NCBI GenBank assembly: GCA_937876195.1 | Contig: CALEIK010000025.1 | Coordinates: 1 to 64,000, forward strand | DNA from: an uncultured Flavobacteriales bacterium | GTDB taxonomy: Bacteria > Bacteroidota > Bacteroidia > Flavobacteriales_D > Crocinitomicaceae | DNA length: 64,000 nt | Direction of reading: 5' to 3' | Shown here: piece by piece, positions 37,079-44,811 of the stretch | How positions within the stretch are numbered: the stretch's first letter is position 1 | Layout: every line of letters starts with the position of its first letter | Position numbers and translations under genes: made by a program | The notes under the pieces: model-generated | What the model saw: only the letters and a program-made list of their open reading frames with translations | Told to the model about the DNA's origin: nothing | Databases searched by the model: none

Positions 37079-37129
37079 GAATTTAGAGTTAGGAGTTTAG
37101 AATGATTCCTAACTCTAAATTCTTAACTC
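37072..37129. repeat. Perfect 23-bp inverted repeat with 12-base loop
   Basis: Arms 37072-37094 and 37107-37129 are exact reverse complements. The left arm contains the ABC-F stop codon. The loop repeats part of the arm wording (GTTTAGAAT). It is A/T-rich, lies between convergent genes, and lacks a direct T run, so it is unlike an ordinary terminator. Confidence 0.85.
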
Positions 37130-37136
37130 ATAACTT

Positions 37137-37409
37137 TTATTTCTTCTTCTGTCTAGCAATCTTCTTCTGACGCTTTAAGTTTTTCTTAACGGATTTCTTG
37201 GTTTCTTTGGATTGCATATCCCAATAGCGTTTATGGGACTCTTTTTTTGCTTTTTTTGCGGCCTTGGCATCTTTTTTATGCTTTTTCGCGAGTGCCGCTT
37301 CTGCTTCTTCGACCGTAGCCGGTGTTTTATCAACCTTTGAACTGGCACAGTTGCTCAGATTAAAGGCAATCAGCAATAAAAAGACACTAAAAATCGTTTT
37401 AATCTTCAT
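37137..37409 (-). CDS. Small lysine-rich lipoprotein
   Basis: A 90-residue predicted lipoprotein with signal peptide and Cys21 in LSNC. After a short linker nearly the whole mature part is Lys/Arg-rich (KKHKKDAKAAKKAKK... ending KRQKKIARQKKK), with a central KRYWDMQSKETKK segment. The high positive charge on a membrane-anchored protein suggests contact with LPS, phospholipid or nucleic acid; this is inference. It is divergent from the Rieske-like lipoprotein with only 27 bases between the start codons. Confidence 0.72.
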   Translation of the reverse strand: MKIKTIFSVFLLLIAFNLSNCASSKVDKTPATVEEAEAALAKKHKKDAKAAKKAKKESHKRYWDMQSKETKKSVKKNLKRQKKIARQKKK

Positions 37410-37416
37410 AACTTTG
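37409..37416 (+). promoter_or_regulatory. Candidate -7 box for the Rieske-like lipoprotein
   Basis: TAACTTTG matches TAnnTTTG, 20 bases before ATG 37437 and touching the start codon of the divergent gene. Confidence 0.5.
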
Positions 37417-37428
37417 ATACTTATTGAA

Positions 37429-37436
37429 CAAACGTA
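37429..37436 (-). promoter_or_regulatory. Candidate -7 box for the lysine-rich lipoprotein
   Basis: TACGTTTG on the minus strand matches TAnnTTTG. It lies 19 bases before the lipoprotein start and directly abuts the ATG of the divergent gene. Confidence 0.5.
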
Positions 37437-37862
37437 ATGAAAGTACTATTTATTTTTCTTTTACTGGTTGGGGTACTGATTTCTTCGTGCAACAAGAACA
37501 AGAATCATCCAGTTCCAAATATTCCGTTCGATAAGACAATTAACATTACGCTTCCTAGTTATTCTGACCTTATGGGAGTAGGAGGATGGTGCTATGTCAC
37601 GGGTGGCTCGAAAGGTATTATTGTTTATAGGAGAGGTGTAGATGATTTTGTTGCGTTTGATCGTCACTCACCAGCAGATGAGAATGGAGATTGTGGTACA
37701 CCGCTTACACCTGACAATGACAATTATCTTGTTTTAAAGGATGTGTGTAACGATGCTTCATTTTCCTTGTACGATGGTTCGCCCATTTCCAATTCAGAGT
37801 TCGGATTGAGACAATATCAAACACAGTGGAATGGAAACGAAACGCTCAGAATATTCAATTGA
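37437..37862 (+). CDS. Rieske-fold-like lipoprotein with incomplete cluster ligands
   Basis: A 141-residue lipoprotein (lipobox LISSC, Cys18). The body pattern, a strand reading GIIVYRRGVDDFVAFDRHSP, then ENGDCG, then DVCNDASFSLYDGSPI and a C-terminal ETLRIFN strand, follows the layout of Rieske [2Fe-2S] domains. However, the paired CxH/CxxH ligand boxes are not complete: only isolated Cys and His remain. It is therefore probably a Rieske-fold protein without a normal cluster. A ferredoxin gene follows 29 bases later. Function unknown. Confidence 0.7.
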   Translation: MKVLFIFLLLVGVLISSCNKNKNHPVPNIPFDKTINITLPSYSDLMGVGGWCYVTGGSKGIIVYRRGVDDFVAFDRHSPADENGDCGTPLTPDNDNYLVLKDVCNDASFSLYDGSPISNSEFGLRQYQTQWNGNETLRIFN

Positions 37863-37867
37863 TTGCT

Positions 37868-37875
37868 TATTTTTG
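37868..37875 (+). promoter_or_regulatory. Candidate -7 box for the ferredoxin gene
   Basis: TATTTTTG matches TAnnTTTG, 16 bases before the ferredoxin ATG. Confidence 0.45.
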
Positions 37876-37891
37876 CAGGAATTAATTTAGC

Positions 37892-38209
37892 ATGGAAGAT
37901 ATAAAAGTTACCATCATCGATCGTGAAGGTGTTGCCCACGAATTACAAGGTCCTACGGATATGAACATGAATATCATGGAACTTTGTAAGGCCTATGAAT
38001 TGCCTGTTTTGGGCGAATGTGGTGGAATGGCAATGTGTGCTACCTGTCAATGTTACCTGGAATCTGACACTGAATTGCCAGAACAAAGCGACAATGAGTT
38101 AGACATGTTGGATCAAGCGTTTTTTGTCAAAGAAAATAGCCGATTGGGATGCCAAATTCAACTTGCCGACGAAATTGACGGAATTGTACTTAGGTTGGCA
38201 CCTGAATAG
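37892..38209 (+). CDS. [2Fe-2S] ferredoxin, adrenodoxin type
   Basis: A 105-residue electron carrier. Four cluster cysteines are visible: three in GECGGMAMCATCQC (C-x5-C-x2-C) and one in RLGCQIQL. The acidic surface stretch around SDNELDMLDQ, which in adrenodoxin-type ferredoxins contacts partners, is present. Without the isc genes nearby, its partner (iron-sulfur assembly, or a reductase/oxygenase) is unknown. A word-repeat element starts at its stop codon. Confidence 0.95.
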   Translation: MEDIKVTIIDREGVAHELQGPTDMNMNIMELCKAYELPVLGECGGMAMCATCQCYLESDTELPEQSDNELDMLDQAFFVKENSRLGCQIQLADEIDGIVLRLAPE

Positions 38210-38340
38210 TTCAAAGTTAGAAAGTTAGAAAGTTCAAAGATTTTTAACGATAGAGTATAGGACGTTCCAAAGTTAATAGGTCTGACTCTTTAAACTTTGA
38301 ACTTCTTGAACTTTGAACTTCTTGAACTTTGAACTCTCAA
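38208..38340. repeat. Word-repeat snapback element with 16-bp tandem repeat
   Basis: The left part (38210-38241) repeats AGTTCAAAG and AGTTAGAA words. The right part (38293-38335) is a 16-bp unit, AACTTTGAACTTCTTG, repeated 2.7 times exactly. The two parts are imperfect reverse complements, so the region can fold back. It separates the convergent ferredoxin and nadE genes. Confidence 0.75.
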
Positions 38341-38363
38341 AGTCTTTGCAAATCAATGTAGAA

Positions 38364-39140
38364 TTATGATAAGTACTCCTTCGGTATTTTACAAATAGGA
38401 ATCGGCTGCATTTTGTGTTGAGTGGATCGATTAAGCTTTCGATAAATGGCCAAAACTTCCTTTTCTCGATCAGACAGGTTCGCTTCATCTCCTTTAAATT
38501 CCATTGCCCATTCTAATTCGGGATAAGATGCTCCAATATGTTCTTCATCACCACGTCCATCTTCCCACAATCCATCCGTAGGTACCGCATCGATAATTTC
38601 CTGAATTACGCCAATTTCTCGCGCAATATTCCAAACATCGGTTTTGGTTAAATCAGCGATAGGGCTTAAATCAACACCGCCATCGCCATATTTCGTAAAG
38701 AATCCAACACCAAAATCTTCCACTTTGTTTCCAGTTCCCGCAACGAGGCAATTATTTGCTTGACCAATTGCATAGAGCGTTGTCATGCGCAGGCGAGCAC
38801 GTGAATTAGCCATAGCGAGGTGATTTTCCTGAATTGGAAAAGGCATTTTTTGCTCAAAAGAAGTAAACGTATCCGTTAAATCGATGTCATACGATGAAAC
38901 ATTGTCGAAACGCGATTTAAGGTTTTTAATGTGATTGAGCGCTCTTGAATATTCTGCTTCTGTTTGTCGAATGGGCATACTCAGTAGAATGACTTTTTTC
39001 CCCGTAAGCGCACATAAGGTCGATGTTACTGCAGAATCAACTCCTCCTGATATGCCTACAACGAATCCACTTTGACCCGCTTGATTGCAGTAATCACGCA
39101 GCCATTCAGTAATAAATTCAGCAACTTCTTTACGCTTCAA
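38364..39140 (-). CDS. nadE: NH3-dependent NAD+ synthetase
   Basis: A 258-residue enzyme that amidates deamido-NAD to NAD+ using ammonia. The ATP pyrophosphatase loop SGGVDSA is at 31-37, with GTGNKVEDFGVGFFTKYGDGG in the substrate region. There is no glutaminase domain, so it is the short ammonia-dependent form. The start is a TTG (39140), 6 bases after the stop of the upstream barrel gene; no ATG fits. nadE beside gldB-gldC is an arrangement also known in Flavobacterium. Confidence 0.95.
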   Translation of the reverse strand: MKRKEVAEFITEWLRDYCNQAGQSGFVVGISGGVDSAVTSTLCALTGKKVILLSMPIRQTEAEYSRALNHIKNLKSRFDNVSSYDIDLTDTFTSFEQKMPFPIQENHLAMANSRARLRMTTLYAIGQANNCLVAGTGNKVEDFGVGFFTKYGDGGVDLSPIADLTKTDVWNIAREIGVIQEIIDAVPTDGLWEDGRGDEEHIGASYPELEWAMEFKGDEANLSDREKEVLAIYRKLNRSTQHKMQPIPICKIPKEYLS

Positions 39141-39146
39141 AATGGA

Positions 39147-39926
39147 TTAAAAAAGGACGGATATTTTTAGCATTAGCTGACTCTGACGTGCACTGTTATC
39201 AATGTTTTCACCGCTAAAAGTTCGCATGTAACGCTTATCAAAATCTTTGCTGTAGTACAACGGAACAAAACCATAATAGTAGCCCAGCTCAGCTACCAAG
39301 CACGTAGAACCTACAAAATTCCACTCTGCTCCACCCGCTAAACCAACAGCAGACTTCAAAAAGAACATTTCACTTTTCGCTGTCATGTTTTCATTTTCAG
39401 TAAGTTCAAATGGAGTAGCACTCGTAATATGATATCCTTCGTCTGTAATTTTGTTTCCAAGCAAAACACTTGTTCTCAATCCAAACTTTCCAAAGTAACG
39501 GAAGTATCCAATAAACTTAGTGCGAAACAACAACATCGTCGGGACGGTTAAATAAATTGGCTTTTGCTTTCTTTCGAGCATTTGAAATATGTCTTGGGAA
39601 GTATTGTAATCGTTGTAAGGAATAATATCTGTATCGTTATACGCATAATAAAGTTGCTCCGATCCCATTTTATACTTCAACGTTTCAAAGTCAAACTCAA
39701 CCCCAAAATTTAACCCAAGGTTATCGTTAAAGGCGTAATTCATGTTTGCACCAATGGTGAAATCACTTCCAACGCCGTTCGAAGCGATGTATTTGGTTCC
39801 CATTTTCTGAAAATTCATGCCAGCACCAAAAACGAGTCCTGCTTGAACTTTTTTTCCTTCTGCCTCCTGCGCCTGAGTTGTTATTAACGCACTCATAAAT
39901 ACAATTACTAGTCCTATTCTTTTCAT
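39147..39926 (-). CDS. Outer-membrane beta-barrel protein, PorT-like
   Basis: A 259-residue protein with a signal peptide (about 1-19, cut near TQAQ). The mature part alternates aromatic strands and polar loops (LVFGAGMNFQ, LNFGVEFDFETLKY, LVAELGYYYGFVPLYY) and ends in a barrel-type strand, LMLKISVLF. This is the profile of the small outer-membrane barrel families of Bacteroidota. It is the first gene of a pair with nadE, divergent from gldB. No specific function can be named. Confidence 0.78.
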   Translation of the reverse strand: MKRIGLVIVFMSALITTQAQEAEGKKVQAGLVFGAGMNFQKMGTKYIASNGVGSDFTIGANMNYAFNDNLGLNFGVEFDFETLKYKMGSEQLYYAYNDTDIIPYNDYNTSQDIFQMLERKQKPIYLTVPTMLLFRTKFIGYFRYFGKFGLRTSVLLGNKITDEGYHITSATPFELTENENMTAKSEMFFLKSAVGLAGGAEWNFVGSTCLVAELGYYYGFVPLYYSKDFDKRYMRTFSGENIDNSARQSQLMLKISVLF

Positions 39927-39980
39927 TTTTCCTCGTTTAAAATACTCTGATTAATTTCAGAACTTTTCTTTTGTTTTAAG

Positions 39981-39988
39981 TACTTTTG
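39981..39988 (+). promoter_or_regulatory. Candidate -7 box for gldB-gldC
   Basis: TACTTTTG matches TAnnTTTG, 22 bases before the gldB ATG. Confidence 0.5.
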
Positions 39989-40010
39989 ACTACGAAATTA
40001 AAGAATATAA

Positions 40011-41021
40011 ATGATTCTAAGAAAATTATCTTTTTCATTCTTACTTATTACACTCTTTGCAGGTTGTGTAAGCAATCCGTTGGATATTGATGCGACCGCC
40101 ATAAAAGTCGAACTGAACTTTGTAAATGTTGATTCTACGCTGTTTTATGCAGACTCTTCCACACTTATTCAAAGTCACCGTACCTTCAAAAAGGAAATCG
40201 AAGATATTTACGCGTATGAAATAGGATACTGCTTAAGAATCGGTGACGTGGTCGATTCAGCTTTTTACAACAGTATCATGCAGTTTCGTGCAGATACCAT
40301 GATTCAGAAGTTGGAGGCAGGTATTCAATCGAAGTTCATCGATAAAACTAAAATGAATGCGAAAATTACTGAAGGATTTAAACACCTTAAGTATCATTTC
40401 CCCGATGGAAAACAGCCGAAGCATATTGCTTACATGAATATGTTGTTCAATTCGGGCGTTTTTTGCACCGAGAATGAAATCGGCGTTGGATTGGATCGTT
40501 TTTTAGGTGCATCCAATGAAGTGGTGAAGCAATTGAACCCAGCGTATTATTTTGATTGGATGAAGAAGGCGATGGATGAGCGTTATTTAGAACGTGATGT
40601 ACTGACAGGATGGATTGAAACGCATTATTTGGAAGAAGTGAATGGCAACCTCGCTGAACACATGGTGCGCGCTGGTAAAGTGTTGTATTTGACGGAAGCG
40701 GCTTTTCCTGAAGAAGATCCTGCGCTAATTTTGCGCTATTCTGAGGAGGACTATGAGTGGGCTTTGAAGAATGAATACGCTTTCTGGAAGTACTTGGCGG
40801 ATGAAAAATTATTGTTCAAGATTGATGAAAAAACAACCGCAAATATGATCAGTGAGGGACCTTTTACACCAGGTTTGCCTGATCAAGATGGACCCGATCG
40901 TTTGGGACAATTTATTGGCTGGAGAATGATTCACTCGTACATGGAACAGAACGATATTTCGCTCAAGGAACTGATTGAATTGCCGTACAACGAAATATTA
41001 CAAGCTTACGAAATTGATTGA
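40011..41021 (+). CDS. gldB: Gliding motility lipoprotein GldB
   Basis: A 336-residue lipoprotein (lipobox LFAGC, Cys19) of the GldB family, needed for gliding and T9SS function in Flavobacterium. Family landmarks include the DSTLFYADSSTLI start of the mature part, an YMNMLFNSGVFCTENEIGVGLDRFLG core and the C-terminal PDRLGQFIGWRMIHSYM. Its molecular activity is unknown. It is followed 1 base later by gldC, the usual partner, and then by DUF2797 and trmB. Confidence 0.93.
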   Translation: MILRKLSFSFLLITLFAGCVSNPLDIDATAIKVELNFVNVDSTLFYADSSTLIQSHRTFKKEIEDIYAYEIGYCLRIGDVVDSAFYNSIMQFRADTMIQKLEAGIQSKFIDKTKMNAKITEGFKHLKYHFPDGKQPKHIAYMNMLFNSGVFCTENEIGVGLDRFLGASNEVVKQLNPAYYFDWMKKAMDERYLERDVLTGWIETHYLEEVNGNLAEHMVRAGKVLYLTEAAFPEEDPALILRYSEEDYEWALKNEYAFWKYLADEKLLFKIDEKTTANMISEGPFTPGLPDQDGPDRLGQFIGWRMIHSYMEQNDISLKELIELPYNEILQAYEID

Positions 41022-41022
41022 C

Positions 41023-41370
41023 ATGGAAGATAAAATTGTAAAGACATCAGAAATCTCTGTAAAAGTGGGATTGAACGCGAATAATTTACCAGTGCGCATG
41101 AATTGGACAGCTCCAGATGGTTCGGTCACAAATGAAGAGGCGAGAGCACTGCTGATGTCCATTTGGGATCCAAAGGAGAAAAACACGTTGAAGATAGATC
41201 TATGGACGAAGGACATGTCCGTGGAAGAAATGAAACAGTTTTTTCATCAAACACTATTGACGTTGGCCGATACTTTTGAAAGAGCCACAGGTGAAGCGAA
41301 TGTGAGTGAAGATTTACGCGATTATTGCTATCACTTCGCAGAGAAAATGAATATTTTACCCGAGGAGTAG
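41023..41370 (+). CDS. gldC: Gliding motility protein GldC
   Basis: A 115-residue cytosolic protein that improves, but is not essential for, gliding in Flavobacterium. It matches GldC in the TSEISVKVGLNANNLPVRMNW opening, which in known members is followed by a statement of acidic residues and the IDLWTKDMSVEEMKQFF helix. The ATG at 41023 follows the gldB stop by one base; a longer reading from an upstream TTG would overlap gldB by 47 bases and is rejected. Role unknown; possibly a cytosolic chaperone of GldB. Confidence 0.92.
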   Translation: MEDKIVKTSEISVKVGLNANNLPVRMNWTAPDGSVTNEEARALLMSIWDPKEKNTLKIDLWTKDMSVEEMKQFFHQTLLTLADTFERATGEANVSEDLRDYCYHFAEKMNILPEE

Positions 41371-41373
41371 CGT

Positions 41374-42165
41374 ATGGTGAGTGGTAATTTATCCAAGATG
41401 TCAGCGCTATTGGAAGACAAGGTGCATTATTTTTTGCAGCTTTCGGACAAGGTGGATATGAATGCTTTGATTGGCACCAAGATTTCATTGGTATGGAATG
41501 GTGAAATTCACTGTTGTTCATGTGGCAAGAAAACGAAGAATTCATTTGGACAAGGTTTTTGCTATAACTGCTTCATGAACGCTCCTGAATCATCCGAATG
41601 TATTTTGCGCCCTGAACTTTGTCGCGCGCATTTAGGCGAGGGCAGAGACCCCGAATGGGAAGAAAAGCATCACAACCAGCCACACGTGGTTTATTTAGCG
41701 GCGTCCAGTGCTGTCAAAGTCGGAATTACGCGCAGCCAGCAAGTTCCAACACGTTGGATTGATCAAGGAGCTACAGCAGCCATTCGATTGGCTGAAACGG
41801 CAAATCGCTATGAGGCTGGCAGAATTGAAGTGGCACTCAAGGAATTCTTCACCGATAAAACGAATTGGCAAAAAATGCTGAAGAATGATGTGGATGACTC
41901 CATTGATTTAATAGAAGAAAAGTGGGCGTTGGAAGAGCATTTGCCCAATGACATATTGGAGCAGTTTTCAGAAAACGATGAAATTATTGAGTTGAATTAT
42001 CCAGTGCTCCAGTATCCAGAAAAGATAATTAGTCGCTCTTTTGATAAGACGGCGGTAATTGAAGGTGTTTTACAAGGAATTAAAGGCCAGTACTTGATCT
42101 TTGAAGGTGGAGAAGTAGTGAATATTCGGAAACATACGAGCTACAACATTGAATTGAGTTTTTAG
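41374..42165 (+). CDS. DUF2797 protein with zinc ribbon and GIY-YIG-like segment
   Basis: A 263-residue protein. Cys pairs CSC and CYNC (around residues 48-70) look like a zinc ribbon, followed by RPELCRAHLGEGRDPEWEE. The core HVVYLAASSAVKVGITRSQQVPTRWIDQGA strongly recalls a GIY-YIG nuclease beta-hairpin with YLA/VGITR in place of GIY/YIG, and NRYEAGRIEVALK may carry the acidic residue. Whether it cuts nucleic acid is not established. It sits in a tight gldB-gldC-DUF2797-trmB operon, 3 bases after gldC. Confidence 0.88.
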   Translation: MVSGNLSKMSALLEDKVHYFLQLSDKVDMNALIGTKISLVWNGEIHCCSCGKKTKNSFGQGFCYNCFMNAPESSECILRPELCRAHLGEGRDPEWEEKHHNQPHVVYLAASSAVKVGITRSQQVPTRWIDQGATAAIRLAETANRYEAGRIEVALKEFFTDKTNWQKMLKNDVDDSIDLIEEKWALEEHLPNDILEQFSENDEIIELNYPVLQYPEKIISRSFDKTAVIEGVLQGIKGQYLIFEGGEVVNIRKHTSYNIELSF

Positions 42166-42166
42166 C

Positions 42167-42832
42167 ATGGGAAAGGACAAACTTAGAAGATTTGCAGTCG
42201 TAAAATCGTTTGACAATTTTTTTGAACCAGTTATCGGTGATCCTTTTTATATGAAAGGCAATTGGAAGAAAGAGCATTTCAAGAACGATCATCCAATTGT
42301 ATTAGAATTGGGATGTGGGAAGGGCGAATATTCGGTTGGACTCGGAAAATTTTACCCCAATAAAAACTTCATTGGAGTTGACATCAAAGGAGCAAGGATG
42401 TTCATTGGTGCAGAACAGGCACTGAATTCAAAGATGAACAATGTGGCGTTTCTGCGCACGCGCATCGATTTTATTGCGGACTGTTTTGAAGAAGGGGAGG
42501 TTGATGAAATTTGGTTGACTTTTTCGGATCCTCAACCTAAAAAGGAGAATAAGCGCTTGTCGTCTCCACCATTTATCGAGCGGTATCGAAAAATTTTAAA
42601 GCCTGGAGGTATCATTCACATGAAAACGGACAGCGATTTACTCTTTGAATACACCGAAGAACAGATCAAGGTGAATAACTATGAGTGTTTAGAGCTAACG
42701 TGGGATTTGTATGGTGAACTACCTGAAAAGATTGACCCTGTTACGCGTGAAATCTTTCATATTAAAACACACTACGAGCAACTGTTTACCGCGAAGGGCT
42801 CAGTTATTAAATATTGTAAATTCAGAATTTAG
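42167..42832 (+). CDS. trmB: tRNA (guanine-N7-)-methyltransferase
   Basis: A 221-residue methyltransferase that forms m7G46 in tRNA variable loops. The SAM motif is VLELGCGKGEYSVGLGKFYP, followed by NFIGVDIKGARM. The catalytic acid region is IWLTFSDPQPKKENKRLSSPPF, near-diagnostic for TrmB. It is the last gene of the gldB operon, starting 1 base after DUF2797. Its stop codon interlocks (TTAG) with that of the convergent hypothetical gene. Confidence 0.95.
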   Translation: MGKDKLRRFAVVKSFDNFFEPVIGDPFYMKGNWKKEHFKNDHPIVLELGCGKGEYSVGLGKFYPNKNFIGVDIKGARMFIGAEQALNSKMNNVAFLRTRIDFIADCFEEGEVDEIWLTFSDPQPKKENKRLSSPPFIERYRKILKPGGIIHMKTDSDLLFEYTEEQIKVNNYECLELTWDLYGELPEKIDPVTREIFHIKTHYEQLFTAKGSVIKYCKFRI

Positions 42833-43563
42833 TTCCGACGGGTGTCATCGTCACAAGGCGTTTGCTTATATCTGAATCCACCATATTTTCTGTTTATCAG
42901 CATATCGTACCAGGGGAGATCTTCGGTTTTCAGATCGCTTCTTTCAAGCGCTGAGATGAACAGGTCAAAGTTTACCCAGAACATTTCTGGACGACCTGAA
43001 TAATCGAATGCGGTAAACCCGAATTGTTCAATTTTCATTCCCGTTTCTCCGAATATTTCATACCGATAATCATCTTCAGTAATTGTTTTTTCTTCAATAC
43101 GAATTTCAGGAATTGAGACAAAACCAAAATAAGTGGTGTCACTAATTGGTGGTTCAGAGTATTCGATGTTTTCATAAAACGCATCCCGCGCCCATTGCTT
43201 GCTCCCATAAAGATCGAGAAAACCATAGATATGAACATCCCAATTCATTTCGACATCAAAAAAAACATGCTTCGTACTGTCGGCGATTAAAGCTGATTTA
43301 TAGTCTGTAAACAATTCAACACAGCAGGATGCTATAAAATCATTTTCTGCGCTGACGTCAAGTAGGCGTTTCCGATTCAAGTAGTAAACGGTTTGGAATA
43401 AGTCCATTCCAGTTTCTGTACTAAAAAAGGGCCGATGGATCGAGTCATTTTTAAAGGCAATGTGTTGTGATGAATAGCAACTTGTATCTGCCTTATAATG
43501 ATATTGGGAAAATGAAGATAACGGAATCAACAACAAGAAAATAAATAAACCTCTCATCATCAT
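42829..43563 (-). CDS. Hypothetical secreted protein
   Basis: A 244-residue protein with a signal peptide (about 1-19, LSSFSQ). The mature part is Tyr/Asp/Glu-rich and has three or four cysteines (for example CCVELF), with no motif I recognise. It ends in a polar CDDDTRRN tail. It lies 13 bases downstream of clpX on the same strand and may be on its transcript. Its last codons overlap trmB by 4 bases, with the two stop codons interlocked. Confidence 0.65.
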   Translation of the reverse strand: MMMRGLFIFLLLIPLSSFSQYHYKADTSCYSSQHIAFKNDSIHRPFFSTETGMDLFQTVYYLNRKRLLDVSAENDFIASCCVELFTDYKSALIADSTKHVFFDVEMNWDVHIYGFLDLYGSKQWARDAFYENIEYSEPPISDTTYFGFVSIPEIRIEEKTITEDDYRYEIFGETGMKIEQFGFTAFDYSGRPEMFWVNFDLFISALERSDLKTEDLPWYDMLINRKYGGFRYKQTPCDDDTRRN

Positions 43564-43576
43564 AAAGTTATTGAGT

Positions 43577-44797
43577 TTAAGCGACCCTCAATTTAGCAAT
43601 TTTGGAACCTGAGAACTGTTCGCGTGCATAGTCGATAGTCACACGGAATGATTTTTCGTTTTGTGAAGGAAGTTCGAACATTGCTGTGTTCAATATTGCT
43701 TCACAAATGGAACGTAGTCCACGTGCTCCAAGTTTAAATTCCAGGGCTTTTTCAACGATAAAGTCGAGTACTTCTTTGTCCATCTTTAAATCGATCCCGT
43801 CAATTTCAAACAAACGCACATACTGCTTCACCAATGCATTTTTAGGTTCTGTCAAAATCAATCTTAATGCATCAGCATCAAGCGGTTCTAGATAAGTCAA
43901 AACTGGAAAACGCCCGATTAGCTCAGGGATAAGTCCAAAAGTTTTAATGTCTGTTGGATTGATATATTTCAACAGCGATTCCTTATCTACGCGATCTTCA
44001 TCAGAAGATGAAAAGCCGATGGTTTGTCTATTGACACGGTTGGCGATGATACGCTCCACTCCGTCAAATGCTCCTCCGCAAATGAACAGGATGTTTTTTG
44101 TGTCAATCTGAATCATTTTTTGTTCTGGGTGCTTTCTTCCTCCTTGCGGTGGAACACTTACGTTCGCTCCTTCTAATAATTTTAAAAGGGCCTGTTGCAC
44201 ACCTTCACCAGAAACATCACGTGTAATCGATGGATTGTCGCTTTTTCGTGCAATTTTATCTATTTCATCCACAAATACAATTCCTCTTTCTGCAGCATTT
44301 ACATTAAAATCAGCGGCTTGCAATAAGCGAGAAAGGATACTTTCAACATCTTCCCCCACGTATCCTGCTTCAGTCAATACCGTTGCATCTGCAATACAGA
44401 AGGGAACATTTAACATTTTAGCGATGGTCTTCGCAAGAAGGGTTTTACCCGTTCCTGTTCTTCCCACTAAAATAACATTGGATTTTTCGATTTCCACATC
44501 GTCCTTTGATGCGGGCTGATTCAATCTTTTGTAATGGTTGTAAACCGCAACAGAAAGTACTTTCTTCGCATCATTTTGACCAATCACGTACTCGTCCAGC
44601 TTTGCTTTAATCTCTGCTGGTTTTAGTACGTTGATCACAAGATCATTCTTTTCAACTTGTATGTCTTCTTCTTTGACAATGGAATGCGCTTGTGTTACGC
44701 AATTTTCACATATATGTCCCGAAACACCTGCAATTAGCATTCCTACCTCGTCACGTGATCTACCACAAAATGAACAACCTGTTTCTTTTTTCGCCAT
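43577..44797 (-). CDS. clpX: ATP-dependent Clp protease ATP-binding subunit ClpX
   Basis: A 406-residue AAA+ unfoldase that feeds substrates to ClpP. The N-terminal zinc-binding domain has Cys8, Cys11, Cys30 and Cys33. Walker A is GRTGTGKT, Walker B GIVFVDEIDKI, and the IGF-type loop that docks ClpP (NRQTIGFSSS) is present. The start at 44797 is chosen because the longer reading begins inside the terminator hairpin that separates it from clpP. Confidence 0.97.
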   Translation of the reverse strand: MAKKETGCSFCGRSRDEVGMLIAGVSGHICENCVTQAHSIVKEEDIQVEKNDLVINVLKPAEIKAKLDEYVIGQNDAKKVLSVAVYNHYKRLNQPASKDDVEIEKSNVILVGRTGTGKTLLAKTIAKMLNVPFCIADATVLTEAGYVGEDVESILSRLLQAADFNVNAAERGIVFVDEIDKIARKSDNPSITRDVSGEGVQQALLKLLEGANVSVPPQGGRKHPEQKMIQIDTKNILFICGGAFDGVERIIANRVNRQTIGFSSSDEDRVDKESLLKYINPTDIKTFGLIPELIGRFPVLTYLEPLDADALRLILTEPKNALVKQYVRLFEIDGIDLKMDKEVLDFIVEKALEFKLGARGLRSICEAILNTAMFELPSQNEKSFRVTIDYAREQFSGSKIAKLRVA

Positions 44798-44811
44798 TGT
44801 TATTGATGTTG

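Noticed and set aside
41126..41545. 139-codon open frame antisense to gldC and DUF2797
   Set aside because: It crosses two well-supported genes and has no recognisable domain or upstream promoter.
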